A stretch of 64,000 nucleotides of DNA from Thermus hydrothermalis (GCF_022760925.1 NZ_JAKTNT010000014.1:1-64000); one strand, 5' to 3'. Numbered from the stretch's first letter, positions 1 through 10,325 are shown. Notes: a model not told the origin generated them from the letters alone. Numbers and translations: made by a program.

Positions 1-53
<53 letters not shown>

Positions 54-77
54 CTTCGCTCTCCTTTCGGCAAACAC

Positions 78-99
78 GGGTGGGCCCCAGGGCCCACCC
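78..99 (-). promoter_or_regulatory. Intercistronic hairpin between fusA and tuf
   Basis: A 9-bp perfect G+C-rich stem (78-86 with 91-99, 4-nt loop) fills most of the fusA-tuf gap. On the transcribed (minus) strand it is not followed by a T-tract, so it is a poor terminator. It may adjust tuf expression relative to fusA or block exonucleases. The structure is seen; the role is inferred. Confidence 0.6.
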
Positions 100-110
100 C
101 TAAAGCGTCC

Positions 111-2186
<2,076 letters not shown>

Positions 2187-2189
2187 GGC

Positions 2190-2660
2190 TTACCACCGGT
2201 AATGGGCGTAGGCGCGGTTGGCCTCGGCCATGCGCTCCACGTCCTCCTTCTTCTTGACCGCCCCGCCCTTGCCCTCGGCAGCGTCCATGAGCTCGTGGGC
2301 GATGCGCACCGCAGCGCCGCGTTCGGGGCGTTGGTTGGCCGCCTGCACCAGCCAGCGCAGGGCCAAGGACTGCTGCCTGCGGGGAGGAACCTCCATGGGC
2401 ACCTGGTAGTTGGCCCCACCCACGCGGCGGGAACGCACCTCCATGCGGGGCTTCACGTTCTCCACCGCCTGCTTAAAGACCTTCAAAGGCTCCTGCCCGG
2501 TCTTTTCCTGGATGATGCGGCAGGCCTCGTAGAAGATGCGGGCGGCCAGGTTCTTCTTCCCATCCCGCATGATTTTGTTGATGAAGGCCGACACCACCAC
2601 ATCCCCGTAGACCAGGTCGGGCTGGAGTTGGCGTACCTCTGCTCTTCTTCTCCGCGCCAT
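2190..2660 (-). CDS. rpsG: Small ribosomal subunit protein uS7
   Basis: 156-residue S7, a primary 16S rRNA-binding protein that nucleates assembly of the 30S head. The start [20 protein letters not shown] and the basic, helical body are typical, and the length equals that of Thermus S7. It sits between rpsL (7 bp gap) and fusA (3 bp gap). In many bacteria S7 represses translation of its own operon; no S7-binding structure was identified here. Confidence 0.98.
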   Translation of the reverse strand: MARRRRAEVRQLQPDLVYGDVVVSAFINKIMRDGKKNLAARIFYEACRIIQEKTGQEPLKVFKQAVENVKPRMEVRSRRVGGANYQVPMEVPPRRQQSLALRWLVQAANQRPERGAAVRIAHELMDAAEGKGGAVKKKEDVERMAEANRAYAHYRW

Positions 2661-2667
2661 AGTTCAC

Positions 2668-3081
2668 CTACTTCTTCTTGGCCGGGGCCGCGCCCTTGGT
2701 CTCCTTGGGCTTCTTGGTCCCGTACTTGGAGCGGCTCTTCTTCCGGTCCTTCACGCCCTGGGCGTCGTAAACCCCACGGACGATGTGGTAGCGCACACCC
2801 GGAAGGTCCTTCACACGGCCGCCCCGGACGAGGACCACGGAGTGCTCCTGGAGGTTGTGCCCCTCGCCGGGAATGTAGGCGGTGACCTCGTAGCCCGAGG
2901 TCAGGCGCACCTTGGCCACCTTCCGCAAGGCGGAGTTGGGCTTCTTGGGGGTGACCGTACGCACCACCGTGCACACTCCCCGGCGGAAGGGCGAGCCCTT
3001 CAAGGCCGGAACCTTGCTCTTCTTTTGGACCTTCTCGCGGCCCTTTCTGACTAGCTGGTTGATCGTCGGCAGTGCCACCAC
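2668..3081 (-). CDS. rpsL: Small ribosomal subunit protein uS12
   Basis: 137-residue S12, first gene of the str operon; it guards decoding accuracy in the A site. The decoding-loop motif [12 protein letters not shown] carries the wild-type lysine whose substitution gives streptomycin resistance, so the allele looks streptomycin sensitive. The conserved [18 protein letters not shown] segment follows and the tail is Lys/Ala-rich. The start is the GTG at 3081 (MVALPTINQ), which matches the family. The leader is about 115 nt long, counted from the promoter at 3203-3231. Confidence 0.98.
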   Translation of the reverse strand: MVALPTINQLVRKGREKVQKKSKVPALKGSPFRRGVCTVVRTVTPKKPNSALRKVAKVRLTSGYEVTAYIPGEGHNLQEHSVVLVRGGRVKDLPGVRYHIVRGVYDAQGVKDRKKSRSKYGTKKPKETKGAAPAKKK

Positions 3082-3202
3082 TCCCTTCTTCTTGGACTTG
3101 CCCCCGTGTTCTCAAGATCCACCCGGGAAGGTTCCCGGTTTAGCCCGCACAGGGCACCACCCTCAGGACCAGGGGCTGGCCCTGAGGGCCCTCAACTTGC
3201 CT

Positions 3203-3231
3203 AGTGTACAGGGCCTTGGACCTTTTGGCAA
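3203..3231 (-). promoter_or_regulatory. str operon promoter
   Basis: On the minus strand TTGCCA (3226-3231) is separated by exactly 17 bp from TACACT (3203-3208), a good sigma-A promoter. The expected transcription start is near 3196, leaving a leader of about 115 nt with a CCGGGAA-TTCCCGG hairpin (near 3120-3137) before rpsL. The IS element begins only 10 bp upstream of the -35; the A/T tract 3235-3241 (part of the target duplication) lies where an UP element would be. Confidence 0.8.
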
Positions 3232-3234
3232 GCG

Positions 3235-3241
3235 CAAAAAA
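3235..3241. repeat. Target-site duplication, left copy (CAAAAAA)
   Basis: Seven bases CAAAAAA directly outside the left inverted repeat are repeated exactly at 4556-4562 outside the right one. This marks a transposition event and fixes the IS boundaries. Confidence 0.88.
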
Positions 3242-3256
3242 CAGGACTTTACCCAC
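3242..3256 (+). repeat. IS left terminal inverted repeat
   Basis: CAGGACTTTACCCAC; pairs with 4541-4555, differing at positions 5 and 15. Confidence 0.85.
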
Positions 3257-3320
3257 ATCTCCGTTTCGTGGTAAATCTCCCCTTGCGGGCGCAGCCCGTA
3301 TCTGGTACCGGGGGTGATCC

Positions 3321-4548
3321 ATGGACATGCTCAAGGTGGCCGAGGCCAGGCTCCAGGAGTTCACGGGCCGTTTTGCGAGCGTTTTCCCCCGATAAGCGCC
3401 TCCACCGACGGTTTGAAGAGGTGGTGCGGGGCGCCTTGGCCGCAGGCTCAGCCCGGGTGAGCGAGATGGTGGCCTCGCTCCCTTCTCCCCTCCAGAACCG
3501 CTTCCACCAGGCCAAAGCCCTTTACCGCTTCCTGTCCAACCCACGGGTGGAGGCAGAAGCCCTCCTTGACCGGGTCTATCAGGAGAGCGCGACTGCCCTG
3601 GAGGGTGAGGAGGTTCTGGTCCTCCTGGACCTGAGCCCGGTGGCCAAGCCCTATGCCCGGGCCCTGGAGGGGATAGCCCGGGTGGGGAAGGATAGGCGGC
3701 CCGGGTACGAGCTCCTCACCGCCCTGGGGTTGGACCCCGCGGGGCGGCTGGCCCTGGGGTACGCCCACCTGGTGGCCTACGGGGAGAGGGGGTTTGCCAG
3801 CCTGCCCAAGGAGGTGGAGGGAGCCATTGAGGCGGCCCGGGAGCGATTGGGGGGCGTGGGCAGGAGGCTGGTGTATGTGGCGGACCGGGGGTTTGACGAC
3901 CGGAAGGTGTTTGGGCAGGTGCTGGCCCTGGGGGAGGAGTTCGTGGTGCGGGTCTACCGGGACCGGAAGCTTGGGGAGGGGGGTTCTCTGGCGAAGGTGG
4001 CTTCTTCCCTGGCCCTTCCCTGTGGGGAGGAGGTGGAGCTGAGGGTAGGGGGCAGGTACCAGCGGGTGCGGCTCCACTTCGGATGGAGGGAGGTGGAGGT
4101 GGAGGGGAGGCGGCTCCACCTGGTGGTCTGCCGGGTGCCAGCCCTGGGGCGGCGTGGGGAGTGGTGGCTACTGACCAGCTTGCCGGTGAGGGGGAGGGAG
4201 GAGGCGGCGCAGGTGGTGGAGGCGTACCGCAGGCGGTGGGAGGTGGAGCGGTTCTTCCGGCTTTTGAAGACGGGGCTGGGGCTTGAGACCTTCCAGGTGC
4301 GGGGGCTTGCCCGGATCCGGAAGGTGGTGGCGGTTTTGCTGGGGCTGGCGGTGTTCCTTTGGGAAGTTGAGCGGTTGGGGGATCCGTTCAAGGGGTTTCT
4401 TTTGCAGCTCGGGGGCAAGCTGGGGCTGCCCAGCGAGAGGGATGGTCCGTACCTGCTCCTGAGGGGCCTGGTTCGCCTGCTCAACTATGAAGTCACCCAA
4501 GAACTCTTGAAGCAGGCTAAGGGAGGGCGAGGAAGGAGTTTTGGGTAA
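3321..4548 (+). CDS. IS4-family DDE transposase, needs a +1 frameshift near its N-terminus
   Basis: Cut-and-paste transposase of the RNase H-like DDE class. The first Asp is in LLDLSP, the second in ADRGFDD, and the signature Y-x2-R-x3-E-x6-K is exact in YRRRWEVERFFRLLK (from 4225). A well-formed N-terminus (MDMLKVAEARLQEF...) starts at ATG 3321 but hits TAA at 3393; the rest of the protein is in the +1 frame, entered at GAT 3391. The switch falls on TTTTCCCCC (3382-3390), so one surplus C, or +1 slippage on CCC-C, explains it. The +1 frame is itself open from 3268, so a shorter product from an internal start is possible. It could be an inactivated copy or use programmed frameshifting. Confidence 0.85.
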
Positions 4549-4555
4549 AGCCCTG
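4541..4555 (-). repeat. IS right terminal inverted repeat
   Basis: Complement reads CAGGGCTTTACCCAA; partner of 3242-3256. It overlaps the end of the transposase gene (stop at 4546-4548). Confidence 0.85.
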
Positions 4556-4583
4556 CAAAAAAGACCCCCGCCCGCAGGCGGGG
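4556..4583 (-). terminator. tRNA-Thr terminator, with T-tract duplicated by the IS
   Basis: On the minus strand a 7-bp stem CCCCGCC/GGCGGGG (4566-4572 with 4577-4583) is followed by GTCTTTTTTG, a canonical intrinsic terminator for the tRNA gene upstream. The run TTTTTTG is the target duplication (4556-4562), so the IS entered exactly at the terminator T-tract. Confidence 0.82.
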
Positions 4584-4588
4584 AGGTT

Positions 4589-4663
4589 TGGAGCCGGTGG
4601 CCGGATTTGAACCGGCGGCCTACCGCTTACGAGGCGGTTGCTCTACCGCTGAGCTACACCGGC
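4589..4663 (-). tRNA. tRNA-Thr (anticodon CGU, codon ACG)
   Basis: 75-nt cloverleaf with encoded CCA. The acceptor arms GCCGGTG and CACCGGC pair fully, the D arm is GCTC/GAGC, and the anticodon arm is ACCGC-CTCGTAA-GCGGT with CGT at positions 34-36. The T arm is GCCGG-TTCAAAT-CCGGC. All stems are perfect. It reads ACG, a common Thr codon in this G+C-rich genome. Confidence 0.96.
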
Positions 4664-4703
4664 CCGCCCAGAAGAGTTTAGGGCACAGGCCCCGCTTGTG
4701 CAA

Positions 4704-5819
4704 CTACCTTAGGACCACCCCGGGCTGGACCCGGAGGGCGCGGAAAAGGGGAAGGAGGGAGGAGAGGAAGGTGGCGAGAAGGCTCGCCCCGCTCACCACC
4801 AGGAAATCCCCTGGGCGCATCTCCACCGGCAGGTGGGTGAGGAAGTATAGCTCCCCCGGGAGGTCCAAGGGCCGAAGGGCCAGGTAGAGGCAGAGGAGGT
4901 AGCCGAGAAGGTTGCCCAGGAGAACGCCCCCCGCCCCCAAAAAGACCCCCTCCAGGGCGAAGACCAAGCCCACGGTGGCCCTCGAGGCGCCCATGGCCCG
5001 CAGGAGGGCGATCTCCGGGGTCTTCTCCACCACCTTGAGCACCAAGAGGTTCGCCACCCCCAGGGCGGCCACGGCCACGATGAGGAAGACCAGGATGCCC
5101 AAAACCCGCTTTTGCAGGGAAAGCTGCTCCAGGAGGGTGCGCTGGGTGTCCTGCCAGGCCTGGGGGAAGAAGCGGGTACCCGCCAGGGCGAGCCCCACCT
5201 CTTTGGCCCGCCAGGGGTCCTTAAGCCGCACCTGGTAGCCCTGGGCCTTTAGGCCCGAAAGCTTTTCCACGGCGCCCAGGTCCACGAAGGCGTAACCGGA
5301 GTCCAGGAGATAGTTCCCTGTGCGAAAGGACCCCAGGACCCGAAGCGCCACCCGCTCCTGGGTGGCGGAGAGGGCATAGATCCGGTCCCCCACCACCGCC
5401 CCCAAGGACTGCATCAGGGCCGAGCCCAGGTAGATGCCCCCCGGCTCCAGCCTCAGGCCGAGCTCGGGATAGAGGGCCTCCCCCCCTTCCCCTAGGCCCA
5501 CCAAGGTGGCGAAGTCCACCCCAGGCCCCCGGGCCCCTTCCGCCGGGCGGGTGAGGAGGGCCTTGGTGGCGGCGAAGGGCGCCGCCCTCTCCACCTCGGG
5601 GTGGGGAGGGAGGGGCGGAAGCGCCTCCCCTAGGCTAAAGAGGACGAGGTGGGGGTACGCCTTGAGCGTGGCCCGGACCAGGCCGCTCACGAAGCCATTG
5701 GTGAGGGAAAGGGCGGCGAGGAGCACCGCCACCCCCACCCCTATACCGAGAAGGGCCAAGGCCGTCTGAAGCGGTCTTCGCTTTAGGTGGGCCCAGGCGA
5801 GGAAGAGGGCGAAGCGCAC
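4704..5819 (-). CDS. ABC transporter permease of the FtsX/MacB/LolC family
   Basis: 371 residues with the LolC/FtsX layout: one N-terminal membrane helix (about 19-42), a large extracytoplasmic domain, then three helices in the last third (about 240-265, 285-315, 340-362). The motif EIALLRAMGAS is the coupling segment typical of MacB/LolC-type permeases. Such proteins do mechanotransmission or extract lipoproteins rather than form a channel. No ATPase gene lies beside it, so it must pair with one encoded elsewhere. The start is the GTG at 5819, 6 nt after TATCCT (5826-5831). It follows the 3D-domain gene by 13 bp. Confidence 0.85.
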   Translation of the reverse strand: MRFALFLAWAHLKRRPLQTALALLGIGVGVAVLLAALSLTNGFVSGLVRATLKAYPHLVLFSLGEALPPLPPHPEVERAAPFAATKALLTRPAEGARGPGVDFATLVGLGEGGEALYPELGLRLEPGGIYLGSALMQSLGAVVGDRIYALSATQERVALRVLGSFRTGNYLLDSGYAFVDLGAVEKLSGLKAQGYQVRLKDPWRAKEVGLALAGTRFFPQAWQDTQRTLLEQLSLQKRVLGILVFLIVAVAALGVANLLVLKVVEKTPEIALLRAMGASRATVGLVFALEGVFLGAGGVLLGNLLGYLLCLYLALRPLDLPGELYFLTHLPVEMRPGDFLVVSGASLLATFLSSLLPLFRALRVQPGVVLR

Positions 5820-5825
5820 GAGGCC

Positions 5826-5831
5826 AGGATA
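5826..5831 (-). promoter_or_regulatory. -10 element TATCCT of a likely leaderless mRNA for the ABC permease
   Basis: TATCCT on the minus strand is followed by 6 nt and then the GTG start. It lies just before the end of the 3D-domain gene and would let the permease be transcribed separately. Confidence 0.55.
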
Positions 5832-5832
5832 C

Positions 5833-6258
5833 CTAGCGCCGGGGGTACTCCACCACCTCCAGCGCCACCCAGCGGCGGCCGAAGCGCACCGCCGTGGCCC
5901 GGTCGGGAAGCCAGACGTCCACCTTTTCCCGCATCCTGGGGTGCATCACGTCCGCCACCACGAAGATGCGGCCTTGGAAGAGGTAATCAAACTGGCCCTT
6001 CCCCCTCCCGTACACGCTCCCCAGATCCCGTAGGCGCACCTTGGTCCCGTAGGGGAGCACCTTGAGGAGGTCCCGGCTCACCGCCAACACCCCAAGCCGG
6101 GTGCGCATCCCCGTGGCGGTGACGAAGGGGGTGGCGTCGGTTTCCCGAACGCTGGACGTGTAGGCCGTGGCCTGGAGGACCAGGACCTTTTTCGCCTCCT
6201 GGGCGAAGCCCCCCGCAATGGCGAGGGCGAGGAGGAGCGTCATGGCTAAACCCCGCAT
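5833..6258 (-). CDS. Secreted 3D-domain protein (possible murein hydrolase fold)
   Basis: 141 residues from ATG 6258; the frame is open further upstream, but the signal peptide begins here (MRGLAMTLLLALAIAGGFAQ). The mature part has the double-psi barrel 3D domain seen in MltA-like and Rpf/YocH-type wall proteins: QATAYTSS near its start, YGTKVRLRDLG in the middle and ADVMHPRMREKVDVWLPD near the end with the conserved aspartates. It probably acts on peptidoglycan outside the membrane. Activity is inferred from the family only. Confidence 0.75.
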   Translation of the reverse strand: MRGLAMTLLLALAIAGGFAQEAKKVLVLQATAYTSSVRETDATPFVTATGMRTRLGVLAVSRDLLKVLPYGTKVRLRDLGSVYGRGKGQFDYLFQGRIFVVADVMHPRMREKVDVWLPDRATAVRFGRRWVALEVVEYPRR

Positions 6259-6360
6259 AGCGCCCCCAAGTATGCGTGGAAAGCCAGGAGGTCTCTGAGA
6301 ACCATGAGGGGCTTCCCTCATGGAGCGCGGCGCTGAGCACTTTAGGGTAGCTCTAATGTC

Positions 6361-6398
6361 TTAAAAACCCCGCCAGACAGGGACAAGTTCTGGCGGGG
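6361..6398 (-). terminator. Intrinsic terminator after the lipoprotein gene
   Basis: A 10-bp perfect stem CCCCGCCAGA/TCTGGCGGGG (6368-6377 with 6389-6398), followed on the minus strand by TTTTTAAG. It ends the transcript of the 6454-7248 gene. The rest of the 6259-6453 gap shows only a CATACT -10-like box (6269-6274) ahead of the 3D-domain gene. Confidence 0.85.
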
Positions 6399-6453
6399 TG
6401 CGATTAGAAATCGCTAAAGGACCTTTAGCTTAGCCTCATTCCCTTCAAACAGC

Positions 6454-7248
6454 CTAAGGGCAGGGGGTGTCGGAGAGGGTGAGGGTGTACCGCCCGCTTC
6501 CCTCCTCGTCAAACCCCGCCCGCGCCCACCCCCGGTCCCGCACCACCAAAAGCGTGGCCGGGGAAACGGGGGCGCAGTTCACCACCGGGTCCAGGACCCT
6601 GGGGTACAGGTCCCCGTGGCCGTTATAGAGAAGGGCCACCAGGTCCAAGGGGCCCGCGTAGGCGAAGCGCAGGTAGCCCGTGGCCGAGTTCACGTTGTAG
6701 CGGTCAAACTCGCCCACGAACTCTATGGCCCCCGTTTTCGTTCCCGAAGAGAAAGCCTCCCCCTGCCCTGCGGGATTGGGGGTGAAGGCTTGGGCGTAAA
6801 GGGTCACCCGGTCCCCGCTTAGGGCGTAGTTCTCCACCCGGAGGTAGTAGAACCGCCCCCCCTCGCCCTTAAAGTTCAGGCGGTAGCCGGGGTCCAGGGT
6901 AATCTGGGGGCGGAGGGCCAGGGGGGTAAGCTCAGAAGAGGCGGCGAACCAGTTCCGGGCTACGCTCACCGCCTGGAACACGCCCCTATCGTCCAGAAGG
7001 ACGAGGCGGAGGCGAGCGCTAAGCCCCAAGGTGGAGGAAACCGCCGCTATCTGGAGGGCCTGGGTGGCGGAAGGGGCGATGCGGTACACCTTTACCCCGG
7101 GCCTTAAGGTGCTCCCGCTTTCCTGGGCCGGGGGCAGGTCGGCCATGGCGTAGCCGCCCACCGGAAGGTCCCCGCTCACCGGGGGTGCGGCCTCGAGGCC
7201 ACACCCCGCCAAGGCCAGCAACAAGAGGAGTCCCAAACCGGTACGCAA
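6454..7248 (-). CDS. Secreted lipoprotein of unknown function
   Basis: 264 residues, TTG start at 7248 with a purine-rich GGGAAAGGGGG about 8 nt upstream. The signal MRTGLGLLLLLALAGC ends in a lipobox (LAGC), so the mature protein is anchored by a lipidated Cys16. The rest looks like beta-sandwich material (FYYLRVENYALSGDRVTLYAQA, YLRFAYAGPLDLVALLYNG), reminiscent of pre-peptidase C-terminal type domains that follow secreted proteins, but I do not recognise a family. It is transcribed alone and has its own terminator. Confidence 0.75.
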   Translation of the reverse strand: MRTGLGLLLLLALAGCGLEAAPPVSGDLPVGGYAMADLPPAQESGSTLRPGVKVYRIAPSATQALQIAAVSSTLGLSARLRLVLLDDRGVFQAVSVARNWFAASSELTPLALRPQITLDPGYRLNFKGEGGRFYYLRVENYALSGDRVTLYAQAFTPNPAGQGEAFSSGTKTGAIEFVGEFDRYNVNSATGYLRFAYAGPLDLVALLYNGHGDLYPRVLDPVVNCAPVSPATLLVVRDRGWARAGFDEEGSGRYTLTLSDTPCP

Positions 7249-7314
7249 CCTAGAAACCCCCTTTCCCTTCAGGATAACCCGAGGAAAAGGGGGAAGGCTT
7301 AGGGCTTCCTTTAG

Positions 7315-8880
7315 CTACTCTAAGACCCCCAGGTAGGCGTAGAGGTCCGGCCCCCCCGGCAGGATCTCCACCGCAAGCTCGGGGAACCTCTGGGCCACCT
7401 CCTCCGCCTTCTCCTTGGGGGTGTTGGGGCCGAGGAAGAGGGTGAGGACCTCCTTCCCCTCCTGGGCCAGGCGCACGAGGCCCTCCAAGACCTCCTCCGG
7501 CGTTTCCCCCACCAGGACGAGCTTCCCGTCCAGAAGGCCGATGGGCTTGTCCTTGAGGACCCTAACCCCATCCACCTCCGCATCCCGGCTCGCCCAGGTG
7601 ACCTCGAGGGTAGTAGCCCCCTTGGCCGCCTCCTCCATCTCGGGAAGGAGCTCCTCGGGCTCCGCCTCAGGGAGGTAGCGCACCGCCGCCGCCAACCCCT
7701 GGCCCAGGGTACGGGTCTTGAGGACGTACACCTCCTTGCCCGCCTCCTTCGCTAGCTTGGCCGCCTCCTCCGCCGCCAGGAAGACGTTGGGGTTGTTGGG
7801 CAGGAGGATCACCTTGGGGCTCGGCACGCTCCTGATGGCGGAAAGCAGGTCCTCCACGCTAGGGTTTTGCGTCTGCCCCCCCGCCACCACCCGCGCCCCT
7901 AGGCTGCGGAAGACCCGGGCCACCCCATGGCCCAAGGCCACGGCCACCAGGCCCGTGGGGGGCGGGGGCACCTCGGAGGCCCCGGCCATGGCCAGGATCT
8001 CCGTGTGTTGCTCGGTCATGTCCTCCACCTTGGTCCGCACCATGCGGCCAAAGCGGGCCACGGCGGAGAGAAGGCCATCGGGGTCGTCGGTGTGGATGTG
8101 CCCCTTCACGTAGCCCTCCGCCCCCACCACCAAGAGGGAGTCCCCAAAGGGCGCCACCACCTCCCGGATCTTCTCTATGGGGACCTCTACCCCCTCCATG
8201 AGGAACTCGGTGCAGTAGCCGAACACCTCCGTGGCGAAGGCGGTCTGGGCGTAGCGCTCCACCTTGGGGGGCTCGGGGAGGGGGAGCTTTAGGGCATAGC
8301 CTTGAATGCCCTCCAAAAAGCGCACGTACCCCGCCCCCCCGGCGTCCACCACCCCCGCCTGCTTGAGCACGGGAAGGAGCTCTGGGGTGCGGGCCAAGGC
8401 TTCCCGGGCCGCCTGAAGGGCGGAGGTGAGGACGGCCTCGAGGGTATCCCCCCTGGCCCCCTCCCCCGCCGCCCGGGCCACGGTGAGGATGGTCCCCTCC
8501 ACGGGCTTCATCACCGCCTTGTAGCCCGTTTCCGCCCCCAGGCGCAGGGCTTCCACCAGGGTGGGAGGGTCCAGGGCCTCCTTTTTGCGAAGGGCCTCGG
8601 CGAAGCCCTTGAGGATCTGGGAAAGGATGACCCCGCTATTCCCCCGGGCCCCCAAGAGGCTCCCATAGGCGATGGCCCGGGCCACCTCCGCCATCTGGGA
8701 GGTGTCGGCCAGGTCCAGCTCCCGCCGGGCGGACTGCAGGGTTAGGTGCATGTTGGTGCCTGTGTCCCCATCGGGCACCGGGTAGACGTTCAAGGCGTTG
8801 AGCTCTTCCACGTACACCCGGAACCAGTCCGTGGCGTAGCGGAAGGCCTCAGCCAGCTCGCCCGGGGCCCAGCTACGCAC
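7315..8880 (-). CDS. fakA: FakA-like fatty acid kinase / DAK phosphatase-domain protein
   Basis: 521 residues. An N-terminal DhaL kinase domain carries the Mg-ATP loop PVPDGDTGTNMHLT (about 35-48). A middle domain and a C-terminal DegV-like region follow. Characterised relatives (YloV/FakA) phosphorylate fatty acids carried by a FakB (DegV) protein for phospholipid synthesis. No fakB is nearby. It overlaps the Asp23 gene by 8 bp, the same pairing as yloU-yloV in Firmicutes, which supports the call. Confidence 0.88.
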   Translation of the reverse strand: MRSWAPGELAEAFRYATDWFRVYVEELNALNVYPVPDGDTGTNMHLTLQSARRELDLADTSQMAEVARAIAYGSLLGARGNSGVILSQILKGFAEALRKKEALDPPTLVEALRLGAETGYKAVMKPVEGTILTVARAAGEGARGDTLEAVLTSALQAAREALARTPELLPVLKQAGVVDAGGAGYVRFLEGIQGYALKLPLPEPPKVERYAQTAFATEVFGYCTEFLMEGVEVPIEKIREVVAPFGDSLLVVGAEGYVKGHIHTDDPDGLLSAVARFGRMVRTKVEDMTEQHTEILAMAGASEVPPPPTGLVAVALGHGVARVFRSLGARVVAGGQTQNPSVEDLLSAIRSVPSPKVILLPNNPNVFLAAEEAAKLAKEAGKEVYVLKTRTLGQGLAAAVRYLPEAEPEELLPEMEEAAKGATTLEVTWASRDAEVDGVRVLKDKPIGLLDGKLVLVGETPEEVLEGLVRLAQEGKEVLTLFLGPNTPKEKAEEVAQRFPELAVEILPGGPDLYAYLGVLE

Positions 8881-9214
8881 GCCCCACCCCCACCACGTGC
8901 ACCCGCACCTGGGAAAGCTCCACCCCCGCCAGATGCTTGGCGGCGAAGGCCACCCGTTCCGCCAAGGACTCCACCACCGTGGGGATGCGGGCCCCCAAAG
9001 CCACCACCACGTAGAAGTCGGCGGCGTACTTCCCCGGGTTCGCCGGGTCCGGGCGCACCACCACCCCCTCGCTCGCCTCCTGCCGCCCCAGGATGCGCAC
9101 CACCTGCTCCTTAAGGCCCGCCGGGGCCATGCCCACCACCCCCGGCACCTCGTGGGCCGCCAGGGCCAGAAGGGAGGCCAAGGCGGCTTCCGTCACCGTC
9201 ACGCGCCCTTGCAC
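8873..9214 (-). CDS. Asp23/Gls24 family protein (YloU-like)
   Basis: 113 residues matching the Asp23/YloU family: GRVTVTEAALASLLALAAHEVPGV at the start, an acidic/basic middle and ESLAERVAFAAKHLAGVELSQVRVHVVGV at the end. GTG start at 9214, 1 nt after the ald stop. Relatives are envelope-stress or membrane-associated proteins of unclear biochemistry. Its coupling to fakA suggests a link to membrane lipid supply (inference). Confidence 0.88.
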   Translation of the reverse strand: MQGRVTVTEAALASLLALAAHEVPGVVGMAPAGLKEQVVRILGRQEASEGVVVRPDPANPGKYAADFYVVVALGARIPTVVESLAERVAFAAKHLAGVELSQVRVHVVGVGRA

Positions 9215-9215
9215 G

Positions 9216-10325
9216 CTACCTCCTTAAGGCCTCCTCGGGAGGCGTGTAAGGGAGGCCAAAGGCCTCCGCCACCCCCGGGTGGGTGAGGAGGCCCTTGTGG
9301 GTGTTTAACCCCTTGAGGAGGGCCCCGTCTTCCCAGAGGGCCTCCAAGCCCTTCTCCGCCAGCTTGAGCACGTAGGGCAGGGTCTGGTTGGTGAGGGCAA
9401 AGGTGGAGGTGCGGGGCACCGCCCCGGGCATGTTGGCCACCCCGTAGTGCACCACCCCGTCCACCACGTAGGTGGGCTCGGCGTGGGTGGTGGGGCGGAT
9501 GGTCTCCACGCACCCCCCCTGGTCCACGGCCACGTCCACGATGACCGAACCCTCCTTCATCAGGGGGAGCATGTCCCGGGTGACCAGCTTGGGCGCCTTG
9601 GCCCCCGGCACCAAGACCGCCCCGATGAGGAGGTCGGCGTGCTGGATGCTCTTCTTGATGTTGGCCTCGGTGGCGGTGAGGGTCACCACCCGCCCGCCAA
9701 ACACGTCGTCCAGGTACTGGAGGCGCTTGTGGTTCACGTCCAGGATGGTCACCTGCGCCCCCATCCCCAAGGCGATCTTGGCGGCGTTGGTGCCCACGGT
9801 GCCGCCCCCCAGGATGACCACGCTGGCCGGGGCCACCCCGGGCACCCCACCCAAAAGCACCCCCCGCCCCCCGTGGGGCTTCTCCAGGAACTGCGCCCCC
9901 ACCTGGGGAGCCATGCGCCCCGCCACCTCGCTCATGGGAACGAGAAGGGGCAAGGAGCCATCGGGAAGCTGCACCGTTTCGTAGGCGATGCCCGTGACCC
10001 CGCTTCGGAGCATGGCCTCGGTGAGGGCGCGGTCCGCCGCCAGGTGGAGGTAGGTGAAGAGGATGAGCCCCTCCCGCAAAAAGGGGTACTCCTCGGGCAG
10101 GGGCTCTTTCACCTTCACCACCATCTCCGCCTTCCAGGCCTCCTCGCGGCTTACCAGGTGGGCCCCGGCCCGCTCGTACTCGGCGTCGGATAGGCCCGAG
10201 CCTACCCCCGCCCCCCGCTCCACCAAAACGGTATGCCCCCGCTTCACCAGGCTCTCCACCCCGCCCGGGGTCAGGGCCACGCGGTTCTCCAGGGTCTTGA
10301 TCTCCTTGGGTACGCCGATGGTCAT
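9216..10325 (-). CDS. ald: L-alanine dehydrogenase
   Basis: 369 residues. Catalyses L-alanine + NAD+ + H2O = pyruvate + NH3 + NADH. N-terminal [17 protein letters not shown] is diagnostic of the AlaDH/PNT family. K73 (KVKEP) and H94 (TYLHL) fit the catalytic pair, and the Rossmann glycine motif GGGTVGTNA is at 173-181. DQGG (about residue 268) is also conserved. It sits between truB (1 nt gap) and the Asp23 gene. A divergent paralogue lies at 50141-51202. Confidence 0.96.
   Translation of the reverse strand: MTIGVPKEIKTLENRVALTPGGVESLVKRGHTVLVERGAGVGSGLSDAEYERAGAHLVSREEAWKAEMVVKVKEPLPEEYPFLREGLILFTYLHLAADRALTEAMLRSGVTGIAYETVQLPDGSLPLLVPMSEVAGRMAPQVGAQFLEKPHGGRGVLLGGVPGVAPASVVILGGGTVGTNAAKIALGMGAQVTILDVNHKRLQYLDDVFGGRVVTLTATEANIKKSIQHADLLIGAVLVPGAKAPKLVTRDMLPLMKEGSVIVDVAVDQGGCVETIRPTTHAEPTYVVDGVVHYGVANMPGAVPRTSTFALTNQTLPYVLKLAEKGLEALWEDGALLKGLNTHKGLLTHPGVAEAFGLPYTPPEEALRR

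Larger units (their letters stand above)
3242..4555 (+). mobile_element. IS4-family insertion sequence, complete (1314 bp)
   Basis: The ends form imperfect inverted repeats: CAGGACTTTACCCAC (3242-3256) against CAGGGCTTTACCCAA (complement of 4541-4555), 13 of 15 identical. The element is flanked by the 7-bp duplication CAAAAAA. It carries one DDE transposase gene read rightwards. Restoring the pre-insertion sequence joins the T-tract of the tRNA-Thr terminator directly to the upstream side of the str promoter. The intact ends and perfect duplication suggest a fairly recent insertion. Confidence 0.9.

Noticed and set aside
7255-7300. Stem CCCCCTTT/AAAGGGGG upstream of the lipoprotein gene
   Set aside because: Loop of about 20 nt, weak T-tract and no clear fit as terminator for the gene above; may be chance.
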